DNA of 45,240 nt from an uncultured Collinsella sp. (GTDB taxonomy: Bacteria > Actinomycetota > Coriobacteriia > Coriobacteriales > Coriobacteriaceae). A model generated the notes under the pieces. The model was given only the letters and a program-made list of their open reading frames with translations. It did not search any database and was not told the origin of the DNA. The stretch covers positions 1-45,240 of the forward strand of contig URBQ01000021.1 in NCBI GenBank assembly GCA_900546115.1, written 5' to 3'. A program made the position numbers and the translations under genes. How positions within the stretch are numbered: the stretch's first letter is position 1; the number at the start of each line of letters is the position of its first letter. Positions 8,268 through 15,500 of this stretch are shown piece by piece.

Positions 8268-9035
8268 CTACTCGCCTGCCTTAACGACCATAGAGGCGAA
8301 GTCGGCAGCCTTGAGCGAAGCGCCGCCCACGAGTGCGCCGTCAACGTCGGGCTTGGCGACGAGCTCGGCGATGTTGCCGGGCTTGGCAGAGCCACCATAG
8401 AGAACGCGGATGCCGTTTGCGAGCTCCTCGCCGAACATCTCCTTGAGGGTCTCACGGATAGCGCCGCAGACCTCCTGAGCGTCCTCGGCGGTAGCGGTCT
8501 TGCCGGTGCCGATAGCCCAGATGGGCTCGTAGGCGACGACGACCTGCTTGGGGCAGGTGATCTCGAGACCCTCGAGACCAGCCTTGACCTGGTTCACGAC
8601 GTGCTCGACATAGGTACCGGCCTCGCGGACCTCGAGGGACTCGCCGCAGCAGAAGACGGGGACAAGACCGGCGGCAACGAGGGCCTTGGCCTTCTTATTC
8701 TGGTCCTCGTCGGTCTCGTGGAAGTAGTCGCGACGCTCGGAGTGACCGATGATGCAGTAGGTGCAGCCAGCGGACTTGAGCATGTCGCAAGAGGACTCAC
8801 CGGTGAAGGCACCCTTGGCCTCCCAGTACACGTTCTGTGCACCGAGGGCGATGGGGGCAGCCTGAATGCGGTCATGAACCGTGGTGATGTCAATGGTCGG
8901 GGGGCAGACGAGCACCTCGACGCCAGCCGGAACCTCGGGCAGAGCCTGAGCCAGCTCGTCGGCGAGCTTGGCAGCCTCGGCGACGTCGTTGTTCATCTTC
9001 CAGTTACCAGCGATAAGAAGGGTGCGATTAGGCAT
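8268..9035 (-). CDS. tpiA: Triosephosphate isomerase
   Basis: 255 aa cytoplasmic TIM-barrel enzyme interconverting dihydroxyacetone phosphate and glyceraldehyde 3-phosphate. The start MPNRTLLIAGNWKMN carries Asn11 and Lys13 of the active site; the catalytic His is in GHSERRDYF and the catalytic Glu in AYEPIWAIGTGK; the phosphate-binding GGSAKPGN follows near the C-terminus. The frame is open further upstream, but this ATG has a GGAGG site about 9 nt upstream and matches the family N-terminus. The start codon overlaps the pgk stop by 8 nt (ATGCCTAA), suggesting coupled translation. Confidence 0.96.
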   Translation of the reverse strand: MPNRTLLIAGNWKMNNDVAEAAKLADELAQALPEVPAGVEVLVCPPTIDITTVHDRIQAAPIALGAQNVYWEAKGAFTGESSCDMLKSAGCTYCIIGHSERRDYFHETDEDQNKKAKALVAAGLVPVFCCGESLEVREAGTYVEHVVNQVKAGLEGLEITCPKQVVVAYEPIWAIGTGKTATAEDAQEVCGAIRETLKEMFGEELANGIRVLYGGSAKPGNIAELVAKPDVDGALVGGASLKAADFASMVVKAGE

Positions 9036-10218
9036 CGAGAAGCGCCTCCACTCCGGGCAGGGCCTTACCCTCGACGAGCTCCATGGAAGCGCCACCACCG
9101 GTGGAGATCCAGCTCATCTTGTCGGCCAGGTTGAACTTGTTGACAGCTGCGACAGAATCGCCGCCGCCGATGATCGAGGTGCAGTCGGCCTCGGCGACAG
9201 CCTCGGCGATAGCCTGGGTGCCATGAGCGAAGTTATCGAACTCGAAGACGCCCATGGGGCCATTCCAGAACACGGTCTTAGCGCCCTTGACAGCCTCGGC
9301 GTAGAGCTCCTCGGTCTTGGGGCCGATGTCCATGCCCTCACGATCGTCGGGGATAGCGTCGGAAGCGACAACCTCGGGGACAGCGTCCTCGCCAAAGTGA
9401 TCGGCAACGCGGTTGTCGATGGGGAGCAGGATCTTGACGCCCTTCTCCTCGGCCTTCTTAAGCATCTCGCCAGCGCGCTCGACCCAGTCCTCTTCCTTGA
9501 GGGACTGACCGACGGACATGCCCTGAGCCAGGAAGAAGGTGTAGGCCATACCGCCACCGATGATCAGGGTGTCAGCGGAGTCGATGAGGTGATCGAGAAC
9601 GCCGATCTTGGAGGAAACCTTGGAACCGCCGACGATAGCGACGAAGGGGCGCTCGGGCTCGGCGAAGATGCCGGTCAGCGTGTCGACCTCCTTCTCGAGC
9701 AGGAAACCGGCGACGGCAGGCAGGTAAGCGGCGGGGCCCACAACGGAACCCTGGGCGCGGTGAGCGGTGCCGAACGCATCGAGAACGAAGACGTCACCAT
9801 AGGAAGCGAGCTTCTTGGCGATCTCGGGATCGTTCTTCTTCTCACGCTTATCGAAGCGGACGTTCTCGAGAACGAGGACCTTGCCCGGCTCGACGGCAGC
9901 GACAGCCTCGGCAGCCTTCTCGCCGTAGGTGTCGGCGACAAAGGCAACGTCGAGACCAGAGAGCTCTGCGAGCTTCTTGGCGACGGGCTCGAGGGACAGC
10001 TCGGGCTGGAAGCCGGTGCCATCGGGACGGCCGAGGTGGCTCATGAGGATGACGCGAGCGTTGTGCTCAACGAGATAGTTGATGGTGGGCAGGGCAGCCT
10101 TGATACGGGTGGTGTCGCCAACGACGCCATCCTTGATAGGCACGTTGAAGTCAACGCGGACGAGAACGCGCTTGCCGTCGACATCGATGTCGCGGACGGT
10201 CTTCTTGGTAAAGGCCAT
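9028..10218 (-). CDS. pgk: Phosphoglycerate kinase
   Basis: 396 aa monomeric kinase, normal length, that makes ATP and 3-phosphoglycerate from 1,3-bisphosphoglycerate. Family motifs include RVDFNVPI near residue 20, LMSHLGRPDG, the hinge and nucleotide-binding stretch GGSKVSSKIGVL, and the C-terminal GGGDSVAA. The chosen ATG (MAFTKKTVRDI) has AAAGG upstream; the 12 extra in-frame codons before it do not resemble the family. It is first in the pgk-tpiA-gpmI run and lies downstream of a terminator for gap, so it may have its own promoter in 10219-10274 or depend on read-through. Confidence 0.96.
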   Translation of the reverse strand: MAFTKKTVRDIDVDGKRVLVRVDFNVPIKDGVVGDTTRIKAALPTINYLVEHNARVILMSHLGRPDGTGFQPELSLEPVAKKLAELSGLDVAFVADTYGEKAAEAVAAVEPGKVLVLENVRFDKREKKNDPEIAKKLASYGDVFVLDAFGTAHRAQGSVVGPAAYLPAVAGFLLEKEVDTLTGIFAEPERPFVAIVGGSKVSSKIGVLDHLIDSADTLIIGGGMAYTFFLAQGMSVGQSLKEEDWVERAGEMLKKAEEKGVKILLPIDNRVADHFGEDAVPEVVASDAIPDDREGMDIGPKTEELYAEAVKGAKTVFWNGPMGVFEFDNFAHGTQAIAEAVAEADCTSIIGGGDSVAAVNKFNLADKMSWISTGGGASMELVEGKALPGVEALLDA

Positions 10219-10274
10219 GTTTGCTTCTACCTTTCGTACGTGTCTGCCTCCCATTACGGCAGACGATTTCCTAT

Positions 10275-10325
10275 AAAAAGGGCGCGACCCTAGGGTGTAA
10301 GCCCTATAAGGCCGCGCCCTTCTTT
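10275..10325 (-). terminator. Rho-independent terminator downstream of gap
   Basis: On the transcribed strand AAGGGCGCGGCC pairs with a matching GG-TCGCGCCCTT arm around an inner CCCTA/TAGGG stem, followed by five T residues. It lies between gap and pgk, splitting the glycolytic block into gap alone and pgk-tpiA-gpmI. Confidence 0.85.
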
Positions 10326-10358
10326 AGACGCTCAACGAGCTATTCGCTAAAAGCTAAA

Positions 10359-11384
10359 TTAAGCAACGAACTTCTCGAAGTACTTGATGGTGCGGACCAT
10401 CTGAGAGGTGTAAGAGTTCTCGTTGTCGTACCAAGAGGTGACCTGAACGAGGGTCTGGCCGTTGCCGAGGTCAGAGCACATGGTCTGAGTGGCGTCGAAG
10501 ATGGAGCCATGGGTCTCGCCGATGATGTCGGTGGAGACGATGTCGTCCTCGTTGTAACCGAAGGTCTCGGAGATGGTGGCAGCGTAGGCCTTCATAGCGG
10601 CGTTGACCTCGTCGACGGTGACCTTCTTGTCAACGACGGCGTAGAGGTTGGTGATGGAGCCGGTCGGCGTCGGGACGCGCTGGGCGGCACCGATGAGCTT
10701 ACCGTTGAGCTCGGGGAGAACCAGGCCGATAGCCTTGGCAGCACCGGTGGTGTTGGGGACGATGTTGACGGCGCAGGCGCGGCTACGACGCTTGTTGCCC
10801 TTGCGCTGCGGGCCGTCGAGCGGCATCTGGTCGCCGGTCCAGGCGTGAATGGTGGTCATGATGCCGGACACGATGGGAGCGAAGTCGTTCAGACCCTTGG
10901 CCATCGGGGCGAGGCAGTTGGTGGTGCAGGAAGCAGCGGAGATGATGTTGTCCTCAGCGGTCAGCGTCTCGTGGTTGACGTTGTACACGATGGTGGGCAG
11001 ATCGCTGCCGGCCGGAGCGGAGATGACGACCTTCTTGGCGCCAGCGTTGATGTGGGCCTGAGCCTTAGCCTTGCTGGTGTAGAAGCCGGTGCACTCGAGA
11101 ACGACGTCGACGTCGAGGTCGCCCCAAGGCAGGTTGTTGGCGTCGGCCTCCTTGTAGATCTTGATCTCCTTGCCGTCAACGGTGATGGAATCCTCGCCAG
11201 CAACGACCTCGTGATCGCGAGCGTAGTTGCCCTGCGTGGAGTCGTACTTCAGCAGGTAAGCGAGCATATCGGGAGAGGTGAGGTCGTTGATAGCGACGAT
11301 CTCGGAGCCCTCATGACCGAACATCTGACGGAAAGCCAGACGACCGATGCGACCGAAGCCGTTAATAGCAACCTTTACTGCCAT
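10359..11384 (-). CDS. gap: Glyceraldehyde-3-phosphate dehydrogenase, type I
   Basis: 341 aa NAD-dependent enzyme converting glyceraldehyde 3-phosphate to 1,3-bisphosphoglycerate. The Rossmann motif INGFGRIGR is at residues 7-15, the adenine-ribose Asp in AINDLT at 31-36 (typical of NAD specificity), and catalytic Cys153 in SAASCTTNCLAP. The C-terminal SWYDNEN(S)Y motif is present. The ATG is preceded by AAAGGAG; the open frame upstream of it is leader, not protein. A putative -10 and a perfect palindrome lie upstream (see separate entries), and a terminator follows. Confidence 0.97.
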   Translation of the reverse strand: MAVKVAINGFGRIGRLAFRQMFGHEGSEIVAINDLTSPDMLAYLLKYDSTQGNYARDHEVVAGEDSITVDGKEIKIYKEADANNLPWGDLDVDVVLECTGFYTSKAKAQAHINAGAKKVVISAPAGSDLPTIVYNVNHETLTAEDNIISAASCTTNCLAPMAKGLNDFAPIVSGIMTTIHAWTGDQMPLDGPQRKGNKRRSRACAVNIVPNTTGAAKAIGLVLPELNGKLIGAAQRVPTPTGSITNLYAVVDKKVTVDEVNAAMKAYAATISETFGYNEDDIVSTDIIGETHGSIFDATQTMCSDLGNGQTLVQVTSWYDNENSYTSQMVRTIKYFEKFVA

Positions 11385-11456
11385 TGTGTCTCCTTTCGTA
11401 AGGCCCCCGCAAGCTACAGCGCCCGCCGTTGAGGCCCACAAACTAACCACTCGCCT

Positions 11457-11462
11457 AATATA
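11457..11462 (-). promoter_or_regulatory. gap: Putative gap promoter -10
   Basis: TATATT on the minus strand, 73 nt before the gap start, preceded by an A8 tract (11465-11472) inside the spacer region. No good -35 hexamer is visible, so the promoter may be activator dependent or rely on the A-tract. Low confidence. Confidence 0.35.
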
Positions 11463-11518
11463 CCTTTTTTTTGACTTGAATTTCACGAGAATGCTCGAAA
11501 TTGAAAATCAAATTTACG

Positions 11519-11532
11519 TTAAAACGTTTTAA
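11519..11532. promoter_or_regulatory. Perfect 14-bp palindrome upstream of gap (operator candidate)
   Basis: TTAAAACGTTTTAA is fully self-complementary and centred on CG like LacI/GalR-family operators and the cre boxes of CcpA. It lies about 60 bp upstream of the putative gap -10, a position that would suit activation, and about 45 bp past the whiA stop. No T-run follows, so a terminator role is unlikely. Confidence 0.5.
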
Positions 11533-11577
11533 AGAATAAAATAGCAGCTAAATCCGTATATAAGTCGATACTTTAAA

Positions 11578-12507
11578 CTACCTGTTTGCTTCAATGAGCT
11601 TTTCAAGTCTCAAAACTCGATGGTAGAGGGCCGACTTCGACAAGGGAGGGTCAGCCATCTCCCCCAAATCGCGCAGTGACAGATCGGGATAGCGCTCGCG
11701 CAGGTCGCAAAAGACCGCCAAGGCGTCCGGAAGCGTGTCGCGCAAACCCCGCAGTTCGAGCTCATCGATCAGCGCAAGCTGATGCTGGGCGGCACCCGCG
11801 CTTCTGGTCTGATTGGCCAGCTCGGCATTCACGCGACGGTTTACGTCGTTCTTAACCAATTTGACCGCGCGCGCTTCCTCGATCTCGGCAACGCTGCGCT
11901 TGGCTCCGACCAGCTTTAGGAGCTGCTCGATCTCCTCGGCGCTCTTAATGTACACGGCATAGGACCCGCGCCGCGCGTTGACGCGCGCATGGACCCCAAT
12001 CTGCTCCAGCAGATCGCAGAGCCCCTTGGCATATTGCTCGCCCTGCACCGCGATCTCCAAATGAAAGTCGCCGCGGGGATCGGCCACGAAACCGCCGGCG
12101 ATGAGCGCGCCGCGGATGTAGGCAAGCCTGCAGCAGGGGCGGGCAACGATGTGCCGGGGAACACCGGCGACGAGCCCTCCCCTGCGGTCGAGAATGCCCA
12201 GCAGCACCAGAGCCTTGTCCAGGTCGGGTTGATCGGGCAGGGTAATGAGATAGTTACGGACCTTATGCAAGACCGATTTACGAACGGTGAATTCCGTTTT
12301 GAGCTTAAGGATGCGATGCGTCAGTGTGATCATCGTGCGCGCGACGGCGCCCGTCTCGGTCGCGACCGTCAAACGATACCGCCCGGAGCCGGCCAGCGAA
12401 AGTGTACCGCTCACACGCGTCAGGGCGGCAAGCGTCGACAAATCGCAGTATTCACATTCGGGTTCGCAGCGCGCGAGCTCGTCACGCACCTCGGCGGTAA
12501 ACGACAT
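11578..12507 (-). CDS. whiA: DNA-binding protein WhiA
   Basis: 309 aa. Begins MSFTAEVRDELAR, the typical WhiA start. It has an N-terminal domain, a degenerate LAGLIDADG homing-endonuclease-like region (including CCRLAYIRGALIAGG near residue 125) and a C-terminal helix-turn-helix with SLRDLGEMADPPLSKSALYHR. In streptomycetes WhiA controls sporulation genes with WhiB; in non-sporulating bacteria it affects cell division and metabolism. It lies 6 nt after rapZ. The gluconeogenesis factor gene yvcK, usually between these two, is absent here. Confidence 0.94.
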   Translation of the reverse strand: MSFTAEVRDELARCEPECEYCDLSTLAALTRVSGTLSLAGSGRYRLTVATETGAVARTMITLTHRILKLKTEFTVRKSVLHKVRNYLITLPDQPDLDKALVLLGILDRRGGLVAGVPRHIVARPCCRLAYIRGALIAGGFVADPRGDFHLEIAVQGEQYAKGLCDLLEQIGVHARVNARRGSYAVYIKSAEEIEQLLKLVGAKRSVAEIEEARAVKLVKNDVNRRVNAELANQTRSAGAAQHQLALIDELELRGLRDTLPDALAVFCDLRERYPDLSLRDLGEMADPPLSKSALYHRVLRLEKLIEANR

Positions 12508-12513
12508 GCAGGC

Positions 12514-13434
12514 CTATGCTTTCGTGTTGGCGCGTGACAAGTCGCGATGGGAAATGCTCACGTGATACTGGGCACCTTCCAAATAACGTGCCGTGGCCTC
12601 GGCGATGGCAACGCTGCGGTGTTGACCGCCCGTGCAACCGATGGCAATAGAAAGCTGCGGCTTGCCCTCCGCGATATAGCCGGGCATGACCGTATCGAGC
12701 AGCTGCGTCCAGACCTTCCAGAACTCCTGGGTCTTGGGATGGTCCAGAACAAAGTCGGAGACTTTCTTATCGAGACCGGTCATGGTGCGCATCTCGGGAT
12801 CGTAGAACGGATTGGGCAGAAAGCGAACGTCGATCATAATGTCCGCCTCGACGGGCATACCGTGCTTAAAGCCAAACGAGAACACGTGAACGTCCATGAG
12901 CTGCTGGTCGGACAGCTCGGAGAACGCCATGCGCAATTTGTTGCGCAGCGCAGAGGTGCGCAGACGGCTCGTGTCGATAATCATATCGGCTCGATCGCGC
13001 ACGCCCTGCAGCTGAAGGCGCTCGCGCTGAATCGCATCGGCCGTAGTCTCCCCCGGCTTGGCAATGGGATGACGGCGGCGATTTTCGCTATAACGACGGA
13101 TCAGTACCTCGTCAGAGGCCTCGAGAAAAACGATGTCGCAGCTCATCTCGCGCTCCTCGAGTGCGGCAACGGCATCGAGCAACTCATCGAACAAGCCTTG
13201 GCTGCGCAGGTCGCAGGTGACGGCAAGGTGCCTACCCACACCCGTATTGATGCCAACGAGCTCAGCAAGCTGGGCAATCAGACGCGGGGGCAGGTTATCG
13301 ATACAAAAATAGCCCATGTCCTCGAACACATGCATGGCCTGCGTTCGGCCCGATCCGGACATTCCGGTGATGATGACGATATCGGGGATGCGCTCCGAGC
13401 GCTCCGCCGCATCCATGGCATCTCCCTTTTGCAT
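12514..13434 (-). CDS. rapZ: RNase adapter / nucleotide-binding protein RapZ (YvcJ)
   Basis: 306 aa from the ATG at 13434, which has AGGAGG 6 nt upstream; an alternative ATG at 13416 (300 aa) has GGGAG and cannot be excluded. The N-terminal P-loop is GMSGSGRT, with Arg replacing the usual Lys, as I recall for actinobacterial members. DNLPP follows, and the C-terminal domain has the diagnostic GCTGGQHRSVAIAE. In E. coli RapZ binds glucosamine-6-phosphate and steers RNase E to the small RNA GlmZ; its role in actinobacteria is less clear. It follows nanE after a hairpin and precedes whiA by 6 nt. Confidence 0.93.
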   Translation of the reverse strand: MQKGDAMDAAERSERIPDIVIITGMSGSGRTQAMHVFEDMGYFCIDNLPPRLIAQLAELVGINTGVGRHLAVTCDLRSQGLFDELLDAVAALEEREMSCDIVFLEASDEVLIRRYSENRRRHPIAKPGETTADAIQRERLQLQGVRDRADMIIDTSRLRTSALRNKLRMAFSELSDQQLMDVHVFSFGFKHGMPVEADIMIDVRFLPNPFYDPEMRTMTGLDKKVSDFVLDHPKTQEFWKVWTQLLDTVMPGYIAEGKPQLSIAIGCTGGQHRSVAIAEATARYLEGAQYHVSISHRDLSRANTKA

Positions 13435-13447
13435 GTGCTGCCTCCTA

Positions 13448-13484
13448 AAAACAAGCGCGGGACCCAGCAACCCGGATCCCGCGC
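13448..13484 (-). terminator. Terminator-like hairpin between nanE and rapZ
   Basis: The transcribed strand shows GCGCGGGA / TCCCGCGC (8 bp) plus two further G-C pairs around the loop, followed by CTTGTTTTT. The T-run directly joins the rapZ ribosome binding site AGGAGG. It would end the sialic acid operon, or act as an attenuator in the rapZ leader, because no promoter fits between it and rapZ. Confidence 0.7.
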
Positions 13485-13502
13485 GGTCAATTGCCTTTAA
13501 TG

Positions 13503-13508
13503 AGTATA
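13503..13508 (-). promoter_or_regulatory. rapZ: Possible rapZ -10 element
   Basis: TATACT on the minus strand between the nanE stop and the hairpin. If used, transcription would begin just before the hairpin and give a short structured leader for rapZ-whiA. The -35 is not recognisable at 16-18 nt spacing. Confidence 0.25.
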
Positions 13509-13535
13509 CCGCCCTGAGCGGATACAAGGTCCGTC

Positions 13536-14222
13536 TTACGCCTCAAGCGCGGCTTTGAACCAACTCGTAATACTCGTGGGGTGCGTGATGGCAGTGCCCA
13601 CGACAACTGCCCAGGCGCCCGCATCAATTGCGGCGCGGGCCTCCTCGGGCGTATGCACGCGGCCCTCGCAGATGATGGGAAGGCCGGGAAACTCCTCGGT
13701 CGCCTGGCGCAGGAGCGGCAGATCGGGACCGTCGGCCATGGTGCAATCGATAGCGGCAACACCATGGGAAAGCGTGGTGGACACCAGGTCGAAGCCCATG
13801 TCGACAGCACGGCGAATGTCCTCGATGGTGGCACAGTCGGCCATCAGGAGCACGCCCTCCTCGTGCAGCGGACGGAAGGTGTCCTCGACGGTCTTGCCAT
13901 CGGGACGCGGGCGATCAGTGGCGTCAATTGCCACGATGTCGGCACCGGCGGCAACGCAGGCGCGAGCATGACGCAGCGTCGGCGTGATGTAGACGCCCTC
14001 GTGTCCATCCTTCCACAAGCCGATGACGGGAACCTCGCAGCGGCCCTTAATGGCGGCGATGTCGGCAAGACCCTGGCAGCGAATAGCGGCGGCGCCGCCA
14101 AGCTCGCAGGCGCGAGACATCTGAGCCATGGTTTCGGGCGTACGAAGCGGCTCGCCCATATAGGCCTGAACGCTCACGACGAGCTTGCCCTTCAGGGATT
14201 GAATCAAAGGATCAACGGTCAT
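13536..14222 (-). CDS. nanE: N-acetylmannosamine-6-phosphate 2-epimerase NanE
   Basis: 228 aa TIM-barrel enzyme converting ManNAc-6-phosphate to GlcNAc-6-phosphate, the last sialic-acid-specific step. Family signatures are LVVSVQAYMGEPL near the start, GLWKDGHEGVYITP, VAIDATDRPRPDG and CEGRVHTPEEARAAIDAGA. The chosen ATG (MTVDPLIQSL) has AAAGG upstream and matches NanE N-termini better than the 13-residue upstream extension. Last gene of the nan operon; it is preceded by the large palindrome at 14248-14345, whose end lies about 12 nt before its ribosome binding site, and followed by a terminator-like hairpin. Confidence 0.93.
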   Translation of the reverse strand: MTVDPLIQSLKGKLVVSVQAYMGEPLRTPETMAQMSRACELGGAAAIRCQGLADIAAIKGRCEVPVIGLWKDGHEGVYITPTLRHARACVAAGADIVAIDATDRPRPDGKTVEDTFRPLHEEGVLLMADCATIEDIRRAVDMGFDLVSTTLSHGVAAIDCTMADGPDLPLLRQATEEFPGLPIICEGRVHTPEEARAAIDAGAWAVVVGTAITHPTSITSWFKAALEA

Positions 14223-14247
14223 GTTCGACTCAACCTTTCTCAAAATA

Positions 14248-14345
14248 GCCTTCTGAGACACCGCACCTTGACGTTCAAACCGTCGCTCGCGTACCGAAGT
14301 ACGCTTCGCTCCTCTTTCACGTCAATCTGCGGCACCTCAGAAGGC
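14248..14345 (-). ncRNA. 98-nt imperfect palindrome with UUCG tetraloop (candidate structured RNA)
   Basis: It fills nearly all of the nanK-nanE gap. On the transcribed strand the outer arms GCCTTCTGAG / CTCAGAAGGC (10 bp) enclose CCGCA/TGCGG, TTGACGT/ACGTCAA and an apical GCGTAC-UUCG-GTACGC stem. The UUCG loop has its stable C(UUCG)G form only in minus-strand RNA, the direction of the operon. TATTTTGAG and then the nanE ribosome binding site follow. It could be an attenuator, a processing or stability element, or a dispersed palindromic repeat. I do not recognise it as a known riboswitch. Confidence 0.6.
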
Positions 14346-14362
14346 GCACTTGGTAGTTATGT

Positions 14363-15328
14363 TTACTTCAACGACGCAAGAAGATGCTCAGCGGCACCGA
14401 TGAGCGGCGCGTCACCCTCCAGAGACCCGATGAGGATCGGCGTGTCCTGAAGCGGGTCGAGCGCCTGGCTGGCATAGCCCTCGTGCACCGAGTCCTTCCA
14501 CGTCTGCGAGCGCCAATCGGGACCCTGGTGAATCACACCTCCCGAAAGCACGATGACCTCGGGATCCAAGATGTTGGCAAGCGAGCCCAAGCTGGCGCCC
14601 AGCGCAAAGCCGGCGTCATGGATGACCTCGGTCGCCTTTGCGTCGCCAGCACGGCACAGGTCGTTCACGTCGCGACCGACCGAAGGACGGCTGGGGTCAA
14701 CTCGACCGAAGCGCTCGTCGTACATACGGCCAATCGAGGTGCCCGAGGCTACCGACTCAAGATGACCAGAACGCCCGCAGGCGCAGGGAATGCCGGCGGC
14801 AGCCGAGCACTCGATGTGGCCCATATGGCCGGCAGCACCATGGAAGCCCTGCATCACGCGGCCGTTCTCGACATATGCGCCGCCGATACCCGTACCGATG
14901 CCAAGACACAAGACGGAGAACTTGCCCTTGCCGACACCCCAGTGGGCCTCGCCCAGAGCATGAGCCTGCACGTCGCCTACAACGGCAACGGGAAGACCGA
15001 GATCCTCGCGCAGACGCGGCCCCAACTGAACGCCGGACCAGCCGGGCATGATCTCATTGGCATACGCGATGGCGCCCGTCTTGGGATCGACGACGCCGGC
15101 GGCACCGATGCCGACGCCAAGGACCTCGACATCGGGATTCGCCTCGAGAGCAGCCTTGATGGATGCCTCGATACGCTGGAAGACGGCCTCGCCGCCCTCT
15201 TGGGCCTCTGTGGGAACCTCGGCCTCAAAAACGGGATGGGGCACACTACCGTCAGCCGGGTACTCCATGATGGCAGTCGCGATCTTGGTTCCGCCGATAT
15301 CGACAGAGCAGACGTACTTGTTCTCCAT
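14363..15328 (-). CDS. nanK: ROK-family sugar kinase, probable N-acetylmannosamine kinase NanK
   Basis: 321 aa. The ATP-binding motif VDIGGTK lies near the N-terminus, followed by GIGAAGVVDPKTG, catalytic-site region LGIGTGIGGAYV and the ROK zinc motif HIECSAAAGIPCACGRSGHLE region (ligands His and three Cys). The ATG at 15328 has GGAG upstream. ROK kinases include glucokinase, N-acetylglucosamine kinase and ManNAc kinase; the placement between nanE and a NanA-like lyase makes ManNAc phosphorylation the best reading, but substrate choice is inferred from context. A 98-nt structured gap separates it from nanE. Confidence 0.85.
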   Translation of the reverse strand: MENKYVCSVDIGGTKIATAIMEYPADGSVPHPVFEAEVPTEAQEGGEAVFQRIEASIKAALEANPDVEVLGVGIGAAGVVDPKTGAIAYANEIMPGWSGVQLGPRLREDLGLPVAVVGDVQAHALGEAHWGVGKGKFSVLCLGIGTGIGGAYVENGRVMQGFHGAAGHMGHIECSAAAGIPCACGRSGHLESVASGTSIGRMYDERFGRVDPSRPSVGRDVNDLCRAGDAKATEVIHDAGFALGASLGSLANILDPEVIVLSGGVIHQGPDWRSQTWKDSVHEGYASQALDPLQDTPILIGSLEGDAPLIGAAEHLLASLK

Positions 15329-15428
15329 GTCGCTCTCCTTCGGAGATAAAAACAACTACAGGAAATGCGCCGTCAGGCTAGCCGTCACAGCGCAGTAAAG
15401 GTTATCCAGGTGCCCGAGATCGCCGAGA

Positions 15429-15470
15429 AACCGTGTGGCCATTGACCTAACGGGTCATGGCCACACGGTT
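15429..15470 (-). terminator. Strong stem-loop between nanA and nanK
   Basis: Perfect 14-bp arms AACCGTGTGGCCAT / ATGGCCACACGGTT plus GACC/GGTC inside with one bulge. Only a short TTTCT follows on the transcribed strand, so termination is probably partial. It could set the ratio between the upstream transporter/lyase genes and nanK-nanE or stabilise a processed 3' end. Confidence 0.55.
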
Positions 15471-15500
15471 GAACGGCGAGGTCGGGTGCCTGGGAAAGCT

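Noticed and set aside
11473..11502. Hairpin next to the T8/A8 run upstream of gap as a whiA terminator
   Set aside because: On the transcribed strand the run is A, not T, and the stem is short and mismatched, so it does not form an intrinsic terminator for whiA.
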